Assembly: GCA_025963635.1 (NCBI GenBank)
Contig: JAOQAK010000049.1
Location: forward strand, 22,083 to 86,082
Reading direction: 5' to 3'
DNA from: Ferruginibacter sp.
Lineage (GTDB): Bacteria; Bacteroidota; Bacteroidia; Chitinophagales; Chitinophagaceae
DNA: 64,000 nucleotides
Positions within the stretch are counted from its first letter, which is position 1. Each line of letters begins with the position of its first letter. Under the pieces are notes generated by a model. The model was not told the origin of the DNA, ran no database searches, and saw nothing but the letters and a program-made list of their open reading frames with translations. Shown here piece by piece: positions 45,755-54,640 of the stretch. The position numbers and the translations under genes are program-made.

Positions 45755-46079
45755 TTGAGTAGTATTAACAGCCGCAAATTCTTAACATCAGTTACACGAA
45801 TTATAAAAACGATTTACTTCCGGTTGAAGGAATTAATGACTAAATATGAAGGAATACTATCTGCACACTGCGAGGGGGATTGTCCAAAAAATATAACGGC
45901 AACAATTCATAATTCGATAGCTATCTATTTGGAATCTGTTAACAGTTATGATTGTAGCAGCGATCGTTCATGGGTTACCGGGTTGAAGGCGCCCCACAAT
46001 GGTATTGCGTACACGAGGGCGATGCAAGAATGCTGCCCATAGCTGTGCCTTTGCCCGGACCCAATCTTATCATTACCGA
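45755..46079. other. Gene-free spacer upstream of the radical SAM gene
   Basis: 325 bp between two minus-strand genes. No reading frame, RNA or strong repeat is recognised. It should hold the promoter of the radical SAM gene. Confidence 0.4.
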
Positions 46080-46691
46080 TCAGGCAAATAACATTCCTTG
46101 TGTTGTTGTCACCGGTAAGTTTTGAAATTCAAATCTTTGTGCAATTTCGTATTTCAATTCACCAATCGGCCGCTTCAACAGCAACATCGCATCCGCGATA
46201 AATCTGCCGGTGAAACTCCTGTTACTGTATTCGAGCCATCCCTTTTCGTATTGCCACGGTTGCAGTTTTCGGGCAATGGTTAAATGGGGCTCCGTGATAA
46301 AGTGGGCCTGGTTATCCTTGTTTAACTTCATCAATCGCTGCGCCTCAGAACGCACCTGCTTTACCAGGGATTGTACCGGCACTTTAGACGTAATATTGAT
46401 ATAGATCGTATGCGATGGAAAGCTGCCGTAATCCTTTAATTCTACCTTGAAAGGATGATGCCCCATGGCAACCGTTTTCAACCTGTTTACCAGTCTTTCT
46501 TCCATCATCTGATACTGTACAAATTTTACCAAGGTGATATGCGGTTTGGCATATACAGCGGAGGGCGCTTTATAGGTTTCAAAAAATTGTTTTTTTATCT
46601 GCATGATTTTTTCCCGCAAATCTGCATGAGGATTTAACACTAGTAAATACTCATATATTTTATATCCCGGAATGCTGTTGATCTCTTTCAT
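46080..46691 (-). CDS. 2H phosphoesterase (2'-5' RNA ligase family)
   Basis: 203 residues with the two His-x-Thr motifs of the 2H superfamily: KPHITLVKF near 49-57 and EPHLTIARK near 144-152. The spacing is typical. Such enzymes open 2',3'-cyclic phosphates or cleave 2'-5' bonds in RNA or nucleotides; the substrate here is unknown. It is divergent from umuD, 90 bp away. Confidence 0.85.
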   Translation of the reverse strand: MKEINSIPGYKIYEYLLVLNPHADLREKIMQIKKQFFETYKAPSAVYAKPHITLVKFVQYQMMEERLVNRLKTVAMGHHPFKVELKDYGSFPSHTIYINITSKVPVQSLVKQVRSEAQRLMKLNKDNQAHFITEPHLTIARKLQPWQYEKGWLEYSNRSFTGRFIADAMLLLKRPIGELKYEIAQRFEFQNLPVTTTQGMLFA

Positions 46692-46732
46692 TCTAATAAA
46701 ATTTTTTATTGAACAGAATTGTTTACCAACTT

Positions 46733-46764
46733 ATTTAGTGTAAATTTACTAAATATTTTAGTAA
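46733..46764. promoter_or_regulatory. Candidate operator of umuD: repeated TTTAGT/ACTAAA half sites
   Basis: TTTAGT, ACTAAA and TTTAGTAA occur in a row just before umuD. TTACTAAA and TTTAGTAA form a perfect 8-bp inverted repeat around 3 bp. A damage-responsive repressor site is inferred from position; no repressor gene is in the window. Confidence 0.4.
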
Positions 46765-46781
46765 CCCGCAAAATCTTTTAT

Positions 46782-47213
46782 ATGGAAGTGGAAAACTTTT
46801 TTGGCAGCAAGTATAGTGGCAGCAAGCATTTTACCCAACATGACGTACCCACCGCAAACGCCACCGGCTTTGGTGCGGCGGCCGATGATTATATGGAACG
46901 GGGCATCGACCTGAACGAACAATTGATTCGCAACAAACCCGCTACTTTTTTTATGCGGGTGAGTGGTAACAGCATGATCAATGCAGGGATTTTTGATGGT
47001 GATATTGTGATCGTTGACAAGAGTATTAAAGCTAAAAACGGGAAAATAGTCATTGCTGTGATTGATGGAGAAATGCTGATACGGCGGCTCGATACCAGTT
47101 TTAATAAAATGAGGCTGATACCGGAAACACCCAAATTGGCAACGATCGATGTGAGCGAGTTTAGTGATTTCAAAATTTGGGGTGTGGTAGTATATGTTAT
47201 CAGAAGTGTATAA
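46782..47213 (+). CDS. umuD: UmuD-like S24 peptidase
   Basis: 143 residues from the start at 46782 (MEVENFFGSKY). Catalytic Ser lies in RVSGNSMINAGIFDGDIVIV and catalytic Lys in KNGKIVIAVIDGEMLIRRL, as in LexA/UmuD. There is no DNA-binding domain. A likely self-cleavage site is in the ATGFGAAADDY segment near residues 25-35. After cleavage it would join UmuC, encoded 47 bp downstream, in an error-prone polymerase. Confidence 0.9.
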   Translation: MEVENFFGSKYSGSKHFTQHDVPTANATGFGAAADDYMERGIDLNEQLIRNKPATFFMRVSGNSMINAGIFDGDIVIVDKSIKAKNGKIVIAVIDGEMLIRRLDTSFNKMRLIPETPKLATIDVSEFSDFKIWGVVVYVIRSV

Positions 47214-47260
47214 AATTTTTCTTTTAGAGCTCATAATAAGCAGCTTCCTGTAACTTTTTG

Positions 47261-48634
47261 ATGCAAAACTTTAACGATTCAATCATGCCTTCTAAAGATT
47301 ATTCTCCGGAAATAAATAATTCGATCCCGCTTGCTATGCAAGGGAAATCGTTTAAAGCCATTGTTGATTGCAACAGCTTTTATTGCTCCTGCGAGCGGTT
47401 GTTTAAACCATCGCTGGATAAAAAGCCGGTGGTTGTTTTAAGTAATAATGATGGTTGTATTATTTCCAGGAGCGATGAGGCTAAAAAGTTAGGCGTGGAT
47501 ATGGCCTCACCTTACTTTAAGGCAAAACCACTTATTGAAAAACACAATGTGGCTACGTTTTCCTCCAATTATAATTTATACGGCGATTTAAGCTGGCGGG
47601 TAATGGAAACTTTACGGATCATGTTGGGGGAAGAAAATGTGGAAGTATATTCTGTAGATGAAGCATTTTTGGATCTTAGCCGCTATCATCCGGATGAATT
47701 ACAGCATATAGCGGAAGAAATTTTAGATATTGTAGAAATGTGGACCGGTATTAAAGTTTCAATAGGTGTAGCGCCTACAAAGGTTTTAGCGAAAGTGGCT
47801 AATCGCTTATCTAAAAAAGATAAATCTAACAAATGTGTATTGGTACTGGATACGCAAGAAAAGATCATTGACGCTTTGTACAATACTCCCATTAGCGATG
47901 TATGGGGAGTTGGTTATCAATATGCCGAAAAGCTGAGAGAAATGCATGCTATCTACACCGCGTTAGATCTAAGCAAAAGAAAAGAAGAATGGGCCAAAAC
48001 GCACCTGGGTGGAGTAGTGGGTGTGCGCCTGCTGAAAGAATTAAACGGTGAGCCTGCCAGCGAAATGAGAGAAGAGCTTACCGTGAAAAAGATGATTGCA
48101 ACCACGAGGATGTTTGGAAATCCTGTATATAATATTAGTGATATCAAAGAAGCGATTGCCACGTATACTTCTAAGGCGGCCGAGAAACTGAGGCGGCAAC
48201 GAAGCGCCGCCAATGTTATCAGTGTTTTTGTGGTACCCAGGGAACAAGCCGTGGCTGGCAGGCATTACCGGCATGGGCCCATTATCAGCAGCTTTACCAC
48301 CCTGCCATATGCCACTTCCGCCACCAACGAATTAATTAAACCTGCACTGCAGTTGGTGGAGCAATTGTTTGAACATGGGCGGAGGTATAAGAAAGCGGGT
48401 GTAACACTGAGCGGGCTGGTACCGGATGAATGCATCCAGGCCAACCTGTTTATTGAAGAAAAAAAGAATCATAAAAGAATGCTGATGGGAATGGTAGACA
48501 ATATAAATTTTGCCATGAGGGATGACATGTTAAAATTCGCTGCATCAGGCACCACCCGGGATTGGAAGATGCGCCAGGAACTAAGGAGTCCGCGGTATAC
48601 CACCCGGTGGGATGAAATATTTGAGGTGAAATGA
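47261..48634 (+). CDS. umuC: UmuC-like Y-family DNA polymerase
   Basis: 457 residues from ATG at 47261; Met at 47336 would leave the conserved core intact. FKAIVDCNSFYCSCERLFKP holds the first metal Asp, VVLSNNDGCIISRSDEAKKLG the fingers, and VYSVDEAFLDLS the catalytic Asp-Glu pair. A little-finger domain (about 260-370) and a UmuC-type C-terminal part (RRYKKAGVTLSGL) follow. Translesion synthesis after DNA damage is the expected role, with UmuD encoded upstream. Confidence 0.93.
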   Translation: MQNFNDSIMPSKDYSPEINNSIPLAMQGKSFKAIVDCNSFYCSCERLFKPSLDKKPVVVLSNNDGCIISRSDEAKKLGVDMASPYFKAKPLIEKHNVATFSSNYNLYGDLSWRVMETLRIMLGEENVEVYSVDEAFLDLSRYHPDELQHIAEEILDIVEMWTGIKVSIGVAPTKVLAKVANRLSKKDKSNKCVLVLDTQEKIIDALYNTPISDVWGVGYQYAEKLREMHAIYTALDLSKRKEEWAKTHLGGVVGVRLLKELNGEPASEMREELTVKKMIATTRMFGNPVYNISDIKEAIATYTSKAAEKLRRQRSAANVISVFVVPREQAVAGRHYRHGPIISSFTTLPYATSATNELIKPALQLVEQLFEHGRRYKKAGVTLSGLVPDECIQANLFIEEKKNHKRMLMGMVDNINFAMRDDMLKFAASGTTRDWKMRQELRSPRYTTRWDEIFEVK

Positions 48635-48872
48635 GAGGGAGACTAATTAGATGGTGTCGCGGATTACTTGTAAAGTTATCGCATGTAGTGAATTTGAATA
48701 CCTGTCCGGGTTTAGCAATCATTACTGGTAATTGTACTCCGCCTGTTTATTAAAATGAAGCGCTTCCACTGCGATATGAACCTGCGAAAGGCATGATGAA
48801 GGGATCAAAAATTTAAAATGCCGGTTTTGGACTTACTTTTACAGTTCAGAAAAGTTCGTTTAACAAGATATC

Positions 48873-49613
48873 ATGAGTACAGAAACCATCATGGGCACCA
48901 TCACTTTTATCAATCATGATAAAGATTATGCAACCATTGAATACACGCTGAATGGAAAGAAAAAAACAATCACCGGGAATACCAGTGAAAAGGAGCAATT
49001 GAAACTGAAGGCTGAAAAGATTATCAAAAAAGTGCATCGCTTTCACGTAGGGGATGAAGTGAGCTTTGTGATCAACCGATCTGCAAGAGGCGATAAGATG
49101 ATCGCCGACTGTATAGAATTCAGATTCAATAATGCACTGGATAACCTCATTAATAAATCCGAGATAGAAAACCGTTTTGTAGGTTATTTAAAAAAGGTTG
49201 ATGATAATTACTTTGTAAAGGAAACGGGCAGCTACATCTTCTTCCCTTTAAAACTTTCGCCCTGGGAAAGAAAGCCGTCGGAAAGCAGTCTCAATGAACC
49301 CTTTTTCTTTAAACTTGAAAACATCGATAAACCGGACAAAGTTACCGCAGCACCTTTTAAAAGTTTGTACATCCCTGAGTATATGGCTGCAATGAAATAT
49401 TTTAAAAATAAAGCACCGGTTGAGGCAGTCATCTACAAGATTACCCCACATGGAATTTTTGTAAATATATTGGGCGACAAGATCCAGGCAAAACTGCCGG
49501 TACCAAACGAAAGGGAATCATCATCAACCCTGAAAACGTTGAAAGTTGGGGATGGGGTAAAAATTATTATTACTTACCTGGGGAGTTCACGCATTACAGC
49601 TGAACTGGCATAA
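48873..49613 (+). CDS. Multi-OB-fold protein (cold-shock-like and S1-like domains)
   Basis: 246 residues, cytoplasmic. Residues 6-85 resemble a cold-shock domain (MGTITFINHDKDYATIEY, GDEVSFVINRSARGDKMIAD), about 100-140 repeat the pattern in weaker form (GYLKKVDDNYFVKETGSYIF), and 185-245 resemble an S1 domain (AVIYKITPHGIFVNILGD, VGDGVKIIITYLGSSRI). This suggests single-stranded nucleic-acid binding. I do not know a named family with this order. Its end overlaps the reverse-strand frameshifted membrane gene by about 20 bp. Confidence 0.65.
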   Translation: MSTETIMGTITFINHDKDYATIEYTLNGKKKTITGNTSEKEQLKLKAEKIIKKVHRFHVGDEVSFVINRSARGDKMIADCIEFRFNNALDNLINKSEIENRFVGYLKKVDDNYFVKETGSYIFFPLKLSPWERKPSESSLNEPFFFKLENIDKPDKVTAAPFKSLYIPEYMAAMKYFKNKAPVEAVIYKITPHGIFVNILGDKIQAKLPVPNERESSSTLKTLKVGDGVKIIITYLGSSRITAELA

Positions 49614-50093
49614 TTCCATTTAACTCTGCCAGTTTTTCTTCACTCAACTGTAATTGAAAAATAATTTTCAGTCGGGACGGCGCCATCGTGGCAAAAAGAA
49701 GCATTAATACAATTGCCAGGGCAGCAAACGCATAGTTGCCTGTCAACGTGAAACAAACGATCACAAATAAGCTGGGGCCTCAATCAATGCCCATTGAAGA
49801 ATACAAGCGTTCCGGTAAAGATCAAATTTGTGCTTAACTCCATCACTTACTTCTCTTGCCTGTAATATTTTCTTTTTGAATAAAAGGGTCCCCAAATAAA
49901 ATCCGCCCGCTGAAAGAGCAATAGATATTACTTGCAATGTCTCACTTAGGGAACCACCTAAGTTTACAACAGAAGAACCATTATAAACGAGCAAAAATGC
50001 AACGATTGCAAATATGAATTGTGCGGCCAGCATTGCCTTATGGAGTAGTAGCAGGGTTTTCAATAAGGCAGGTTTGGAGTTGGATTTTGACAT
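49594..50093 (-). pseudogene. Small membrane protein with a frameshift near 49775
   Basis: The first 110 residues (three hydrophobic segments, ending ALIEAPAYL) run into TGA after codon 110. In the next frame the protein continues at once as FVIVCFTLTGNYAFAALAIV and LMLLFATMAPSRLKIIFQLQ, then LSEEKLAEL, and stops at 49594, giving about 165 residues with a fourth helix and a charged tail. A single missing T in a T run would explain it. It is a frameshifted gene or a sequencing error. It lies 6 bp after the DUF420 gene, at the end of the oxidase cluster. Confidence 0.75.
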
Positions 50094-50099
50094 CGCTCA

Positions 50100-50684
50100 C
50101 TAGATATAATACGGACTTATCATCAAATAAACAATTACGCCGCTGAGGGCAACGTACAACCATATCGGCCAGGTGATTCTTGTAAGTTTTTTATGCTGCT
50201 CGTATTCACCAATGAGGGCCCTGTAAGCTGTAAAAAGAATAAACGGTAAAATGATTGCGGCGAGGGGGATGTGAGTAATAAGCAGCACATAATAGAAAAT
50301 CCGAAAACCGCCCGCCTGTAATCTTTCGGCATCACTTACTATTCCGTCATGATTGAGGTCTCCATACTTTGTTTCACCCGCCAATAAATGGTGCCCTATA
50401 TAAGATATGAGAAACAACACAGATAAAGCAATCGCCGTCAGCATTATCTTTTTATGTAAAAGTTCTTTTTGCTGTTTTATAGCTATCAATCCCACTATCA
50501 ACAAAATAGCTACCAGCGAATTAAGTACTGCATTCAATTTTGCAAATAGGTGCGGATTAAATCCCAACTCGGCAGACAATTTAAATTTGGATAAAAAAGC
50601 AACGGCCGCAAATACTACAATAGACACGATCCATATCAACAATTTTGCTTTCGCATCGTTTTTTACCAGGGTGGGTTGTAACAT
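50100..50684 (-). CDS. DUF420 membrane protein with EF-hand-like loop
   Basis: 194 residues from Met at 50684 (MLQPTLVKNDAKAK); a longer frame would overlap the SCO gene. Five to six membrane helices, with the DUF420 stretch SYIGHHLLAGETKYGD and IFYYVLLITHIPLAAI. DUF420 proteins are encoded with cytochrome oxidase genes and are thought to help assembly. Between the two stretches lies DLNHDGIVSDAE, which has the D-x-N-x-D-G-x-V-x3-E spacing of a calcium-binding EF-hand loop. Confidence 0.88.
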   Translation of the reverse strand: MLQPTLVKNDAKAKLLIWIVSIVVFAAVAFLSKFKLSAELGFNPHLFAKLNAVLNSLVAILLIVGLIAIKQQKELLHKKIMLTAIALSVLFLISYIGHHLLAGETKYGDLNHDGIVSDAERLQAGGFRIFYYVLLITHIPLAAIILPFILFTAYRALIGEYEQHKKLTRITWPIWLYVALSGVIVYLMISPYYI

Positions 50685-50718
50685 ATATTCTTTCTTGTTG
50701 TTTGCCAGGTGAGGGTTG

Positions 50719-51435
50719 TTAACTTCTTCCGAACAGTTCATCGAGAAATTCTTTGAAACCGCGCTTTTTTGTTTTTTCGAGCATTAATAGAGGTATATCG
50801 CTCACCAGTTTGGCCTGCTTTACTGTATCCATGGCATCGTACCATCCCCTTACAATTCTGTCACGGTCTAATAAGAAGAAATTTTGTGTATGGATAAAAG
50901 TCGTGTCCACATCGGCATCCGCTATACTGGCTTTTAATTCGTTTAACGCAAAATCATATATCTGCTTTTTATTGCCAGTCACAAACCACCAGCTATCATG
51001 ATTATTGGTGTAACGATCGGCGAAATTTCTCAATTGAGGTACAGAATCATGCTCGGGATCAATACTAACAGAAAGGAATTGAACAATACTGTCATTACTG
51101 TTGGTAAAGGAATTTTGCAGCCGCTTCATACTCTTTGCCATGGCAGGACAAAGAGAAGGACATCTTGAGAAAAAGAAATCGATTACCAATATCTTCCCTT
51201 TTAATGAATCTAAGGTGACGGTTTTTCCCAGTTGATTGGTGAAAGTCATATTACTCACCTTGTGCCAGATGGTATCTGTAGTGGTGCGGCCATTTTTTTC
51301 GACAACATTTACACTGTCATAAAAATATCGCCTGGGCATATGAACTGCCCGCTCGCTATAGTACTTCACCATATAGTAGCCTGTAAATGGCAGTACAATT
51401 GCCAACATTAATCCTAATATTGCTTTCCTGTTCAT
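50719..51435 (-). CDS. SCO1/SenC family copper chaperone
   Basis: 238 residues from Met at 51435; N-terminal membrane anchor (AILGLMLAIVLPFTGYYMVK). Thioredoxin-like fold with the copper-binding RCPSLCP motif (CxxxC) and the conserved His in FIHTQNFFLLD. It delivers copper to the CuA site of cytochrome c oxidase subunit II, encoded upstream in the same cluster. It ends just before the DUF420 gene. Confidence 0.92.
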   Translation of the reverse strand: MNRKAILGLMLAIVLPFTGYYMVKYYSERAVHMPRRYFYDSVNVVEKNGRTTTDTIWHKVSNMTFTNQLGKTVTLDSLKGKILVIDFFFSRCPSLCPAMAKSMKRLQNSFTNSNDSIVQFLSVSIDPEHDSVPQLRNFADRYTNNHDSWWFVTGNKKQIYDFALNELKASIADADVDTTFIHTQNFFLLDRDRIVRGWYDAMDTVKQAKLVSDIPLLMLEKTKKRGFKEFLDELFGRS

Positions 51436-51522
51436 TTTATCTCCTTCGATTTTTACCAAATAAAAAACCATCGTTCCCTGGCAGAGACGATGGTTTTATT
51501 ATAAAAATTATTGATGTCGTCA

Positions 51523-51951
51523 CTAATCTTTCGCCCCTTTTTCTTTCGCTGCAGGCACTACCTTCTCGATCGGGGTTGTACCGTTGTACCTGTTTCGCAA
51601 GGTCTTCCAGCTATTGCCATCCCATAAAAAAGCGGCAATAAACCAGATAAACAAACATAGCGGAACAACAATGGTCATAATCAGGTTTCTTACCTCATCG
51701 CCCAAATGCATAAATACCGAAACAATATAATAAGCCTTTGCGAGTGTCAAAATACAGACCATTCCCTTAAAGCCCAACACCAATGTGTGGTTGGGGTTTT
51801 CTCCCTTGTGGATGTTATAAATTAATAAGCCTATCGCCAACTCGAGAATGGTTAAAACAGATAGCACCCAGAATGTTCTCCATATTCTTTTCGTGGTGCC
51901 GGTATGCTCGGGATGAAAAGTGATTTCCGGAGATGAATAATGTGCAGCCAT
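51523..51951 (-). CDS. Cytochrome c oxidase subunit IV family protein
   Basis: 142 residues with three membrane helices and the pattern RTFWVLSVLTILELAIGLLI, FKGMVCILTLAKAYYIVSVF, MHLGDEVRNL, typical of CyoD/CtaF-like subunits of bacterial heme-copper oxidases in Bacteroidota. Located 46 bp after subunit III in the oxidase operon. Small structural subunit. Confidence 0.88.
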   Translation of the reverse strand: MAAHYSSPEITFHPEHTGTTKRIWRTFWVLSVLTILELAIGLLIYNIHKGENPNHTLVLGFKGMVCILTLAKAYYIVSVFMHLGDEVRNLIMTIVVPLCLFIWFIAAFLWDGNSWKTLRNRYNGTTPIEKVVPAAKEKGAKD

Positions 51952-51997
51952 AATTTGTTTATTTGTTAATCAGATAAATTCAGTTGAGTGTAATTTT

Positions 51998-52873
51998 TTA
52001 TATCAGGTAAAAGCAAAGGAATACAAATACCCAAACCAAATCTACAAAATGCCAATATAAACCAGCTTTTTCAATCATTTCGTAGTGTCCCCGCTCGTCG
52101 AAATGCCCCAGCCTGGTTTTCGTTAACATCACAATATTGATGACCACTCCGGAAAACACATGGAACCCATGAAAACCGGTGATCCCGAAAAAGTAACCGC
52201 CAAAAGCAATAGGACCGGTATTACTGGCATGTATATCAGAAGATTCTATAAACTTAATTAAATCTGCATTGGACATAGCTGCTACATTGTGTACTTCCCC
52301 TCCATGCTGTAAAGTAGCCGCGATAGAAGCCAATTGATCATGAGGTGTGGTTTGTAAAGCGGCTGCTATTGCCTCGTGCGGTAAAGCAGTTCCCCAGGGG
52401 TTTGCTTTTACGGTAGTTGGTAAAACTGAAAGGGTACCGTCGCTTAGCAGTGCAATATGCTCGCCGGTTAATAAATGCGTCCATTCCCATGCCTGGCAAC
52501 TCAAGAATGCCAACCCACCAATAATGGTAAGTATCATGTATTTTTCGACGCCCTTACGGTTCATATTGTGACCTTCATGCACAGCCAATACCATTGTTAC
52601 AGAACTGGCAATCAAAATAAAGGTCATCAAACTAACAAAAGCCAGGGGAAGATTCATGTGCCCCGCGAAGGGAAACGAATTAAACACGTGGTTAGGATCT
52701 GCCCAATTGTTCACACTGAAACGAATGGTGCCATAACTAATCAGGAAGGCGCCAAATGTAAACGCATCACTCATTAAAAAATACCACATCATCACTTTAC
52801 CGTAGCTGGCGTTAAATGGGCTTCTGCCCCCACTCCACCATTTTGTTCCCTGCTGTACTGCTGCTGTAGACAT
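51998..52873 (-). CDS. Cytochrome c oxidase subunit III, with a long internal insert
   Basis: 291 residues. Heme-copper oxidase subunit III helices are clear (WYFLMSDAFTFGAFLISYGT, CQAWEWTHLL, FFGITGFHGFHVFSGV, YWHFVDLVWVFVFLCFYLI). About 70-80 extra residues (roughly 137-215, Ala/Thr/His-rich and hydrophilic) are inserted between EWTHLL and the FGGYFFG helix, where most homologues have a short loop. The insert is probably periplasmic. A second subunit III-type gene lies just upstream. Confidence 0.9.
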   Translation of the reverse strand: MSTAAVQQGTKWWSGGRSPFNASYGKVMMWYFLMSDAFTFGAFLISYGTIRFSVNNWADPNHVFNSFPFAGHMNLPLAFVSLMTFILIASSVTMVLAVHEGHNMNRKGVEKYMILTIIGGLAFLSCQAWEWTHLLTGEHIALLSDGTLSVLPTTVKANPWGTALPHEAIAAALQTTPHDQLASIAATLQHGGEVHNVAAMSNADLIKFIESSDIHASNTGPIAFGGYFFGITGFHGFHVFSGVVINIVMLTKTRLGHFDERGHYEMIEKAGLYWHFVDLVWVFVFLCFYLI

Positions 52874-52980
52874 TAATAAAACTTTATTTTAAAAAAATGT
52901 AGAACCAATCGGATGCATCATTCAAAACTAAGAAGTAAATATATAAATTAAATATTTCTATCCTATTGTGAATGCTATAA

Positions 52981-53547
52981 TTACCTGATCAGCAATAAAA
53001 AAAACAACAGGTAGATCCATATTGCGTCAACAAAATGCCAGTAAGTACTGATCACTTCCAGGGGCACTATATTATAATTTCTAACCTTGCTGCTAAATGC
53101 TTTTGAAAACAATACCACCAATGCCACCAAGCCACCCACCACATGGAGAGCATGCAAACCAACAATGACAAATAAAAACGAGTACGATACATTTTTAGTC
53201 AATGTTATCCCATTAACCCACAATTGGTTAAACCCAATAACCTGCATAACGACAAAAACTATTCCGAGCACAAGCGTTGTTACTACGAGGCTCCGGTATT
53301 TAGCCATTTCCCTTTGTTTGAATGCTATGTTTGAAATATACAGGGTAATGCTGCTACAAACAATTATTGCAGTTGAATACCAAAACATTGCCGGTAAGTC
53401 AAATGCTATCCAGTTTACCTGGTTGCGCTTAACGATATAAGCACTGGTTAGCCCGGCAAACATCATTACTATACCAGCCATCCCTACCCAAAGGGTAAAT
53501 TTATGCGGATGTATCCTTTTTCGTTGTTCCATCGCCACTGTACTCAT
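52981..53547 (-). CDS. Cytochrome c oxidase subunit III-type protein (CyoC-like)
   Basis: 188 residues, five membrane helices: KFTLWVGMAGIVMMFAGLTS, FWYSTAIIVCSSITLYI, VGLHALHVVGGLVALVV and TYWHFVDAIWIYLLFFLLL. It is shorter than a full seven-helix subunit III, as in CyoC-like proteins. Together with the following longer subunit III it gives the operon two homologous subunits, an arrangement known from other Bacteroidota oxidases. Confidence 0.9.
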   Translation of the reverse strand: MSTVAMEQRKRIHPHKFTLWVGMAGIVMMFAGLTSAYIVKRNQVNWIAFDLPAMFWYSTAIIVCSSITLYISNIAFKQREMAKYRSLVVTTLVLGIVFVVMQVIGFNQLWVNGITLTKNVSYSFLFVIVGLHALHVVGGLVALVVLFSKAFSSKVRNYNIVPLEVISTYWHFVDAIWIYLLFFLLLIR

Positions 53548-53632
53548 AATCCCGGCCCTTAGCGAGCTATTTTTATTTAGTGATAATACTTTCTATTTAC
53601 CGTTTATTACGGAAGATTAATAATCCCATTTG

Positions 53633-54559
53633 TTAGTGAATTGCCGAAGTGTGTACTTTATCTGCCAATAAAGCTATAAACACAATCGCCAGGTAAAAAT
53701 AAGAACTGAACATTACTCTTCTTGCACTTGCCACATCCATCCGTTTGTATAAGCGAACGCTCAAAAAAACCATTGCAATATTACAAACCATCAATATCCA
53801 CAAACTCACTATTCCACTTATATTATAATAATACGGCAATACGCCAATAGGCAACATCAAAGTGCTATACATGATCGTTTGCATAGCAGTAAATTTGGTA
53901 GGGCCTTTATCGCTGGGTAACAGTTTAAAGCCTGCTTTGCTATAATCCTGGTGAGCCACCCAGGCAATTGCCCAAAAATGAGGGAATTGCCAGATAAACT
54001 GTATGGCAAAAAGGATCCAGCCACCTGTCCATTCGATAGGGCTGTCGTAATATGCCGCAACCCATCCGATTAAACAAGGCAATGCGCCGGGAAAGCCACC
54101 TACCAGTACCGCCACAGAATTTACTTTCTTTAAGGGGGTATAAATAAACCCATAAATAAATAAACTTACCAAACCAATCAAAGAGCTTTGCCAATTAAAT
54201 TTCAGCAGCATGATCAGCAACCCTGCGAGGCCCGTAATAACCGCGAATGAGGTTGCGTGTGCCACGGTCATCCTGCCGCTTGCCACTGGTCTTCCTGCGG
54301 TTCTTTTCATTAGCGCATCGGTATCCTTTTCTGCAATCTGGTTAATTGCATTTGCAGAACCTGTAATCAGCATCCCTGCCAAAAAAAGCAACAATACATC
54401 TAATGGATTTCGATAATCCGTAGCGATGAGGTAACTTACAACTGTACTGAACACTACCAAAAAACTCAGTGTGAATTTGATCAGTTGAAAATAATCCTTC
54501 ACTATTGAGGCCAACGCAAACGATGTTGAATTGGTTATGGTAGTTTTTTCCTGCGACAT
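53633..54559 (-). CDS. ctaB: Heme O synthase (protoheme IX farnesyltransferase)
   Basis: 308 residues from Met at 54559, with a Met three codons further upstream possible. UbiA-type prenyltransferase with nine helices. Substrate motifs are NAINQIAEKDTDALMKRTAGRP (N-x3-D-x2-D-x3-R pattern) and the second one in AIAWVAHQDYSKAGFKLLP. It farnesylates protoheme to heme O, the precursor of heme A needed by the CtaD subunit next to it. It lies within the oxidase operon. Confidence 0.93.
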   Translation of the reverse strand: MSQEKTTITNSTSFALASIVKDYFQLIKFTLSFLVVFSTVVSYLIATDYRNPLDVLLLFLAGMLITGSANAINQIAEKDTDALMKRTAGRPVASGRMTVAHATSFAVITGLAGLLIMLLKFNWQSSLIGLVSLFIYGFIYTPLKKVNSVAVLVGGFPGALPCLIGWVAAYYDSPIEWTGGWILFAIQFIWQFPHFWAIAWVAHQDYSKAGFKLLPSDKGPTKFTAMQTIMYSTLMLPIGVLPYYYNISGIVSLWILMVCNIAMVFLSVRLYKRMDVASARRVMFSSYFYLAIVFIALLADKVHTSAIH

Positions 54560-54640
54560 CCTTATCAAAAATCTTTTTAAATTATCTCACGAATTCATGC
54601 TCACACTAGTCAACCAGCTCATTACCTAACGGGCAATTAC

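Noticed and set aside
45841..46042. Possible gene in the spacer upstream of the radical SAM gene
   Set aside because: The plus-strand frame is short, has no recognisable motif and lies between two minus-strand genes.
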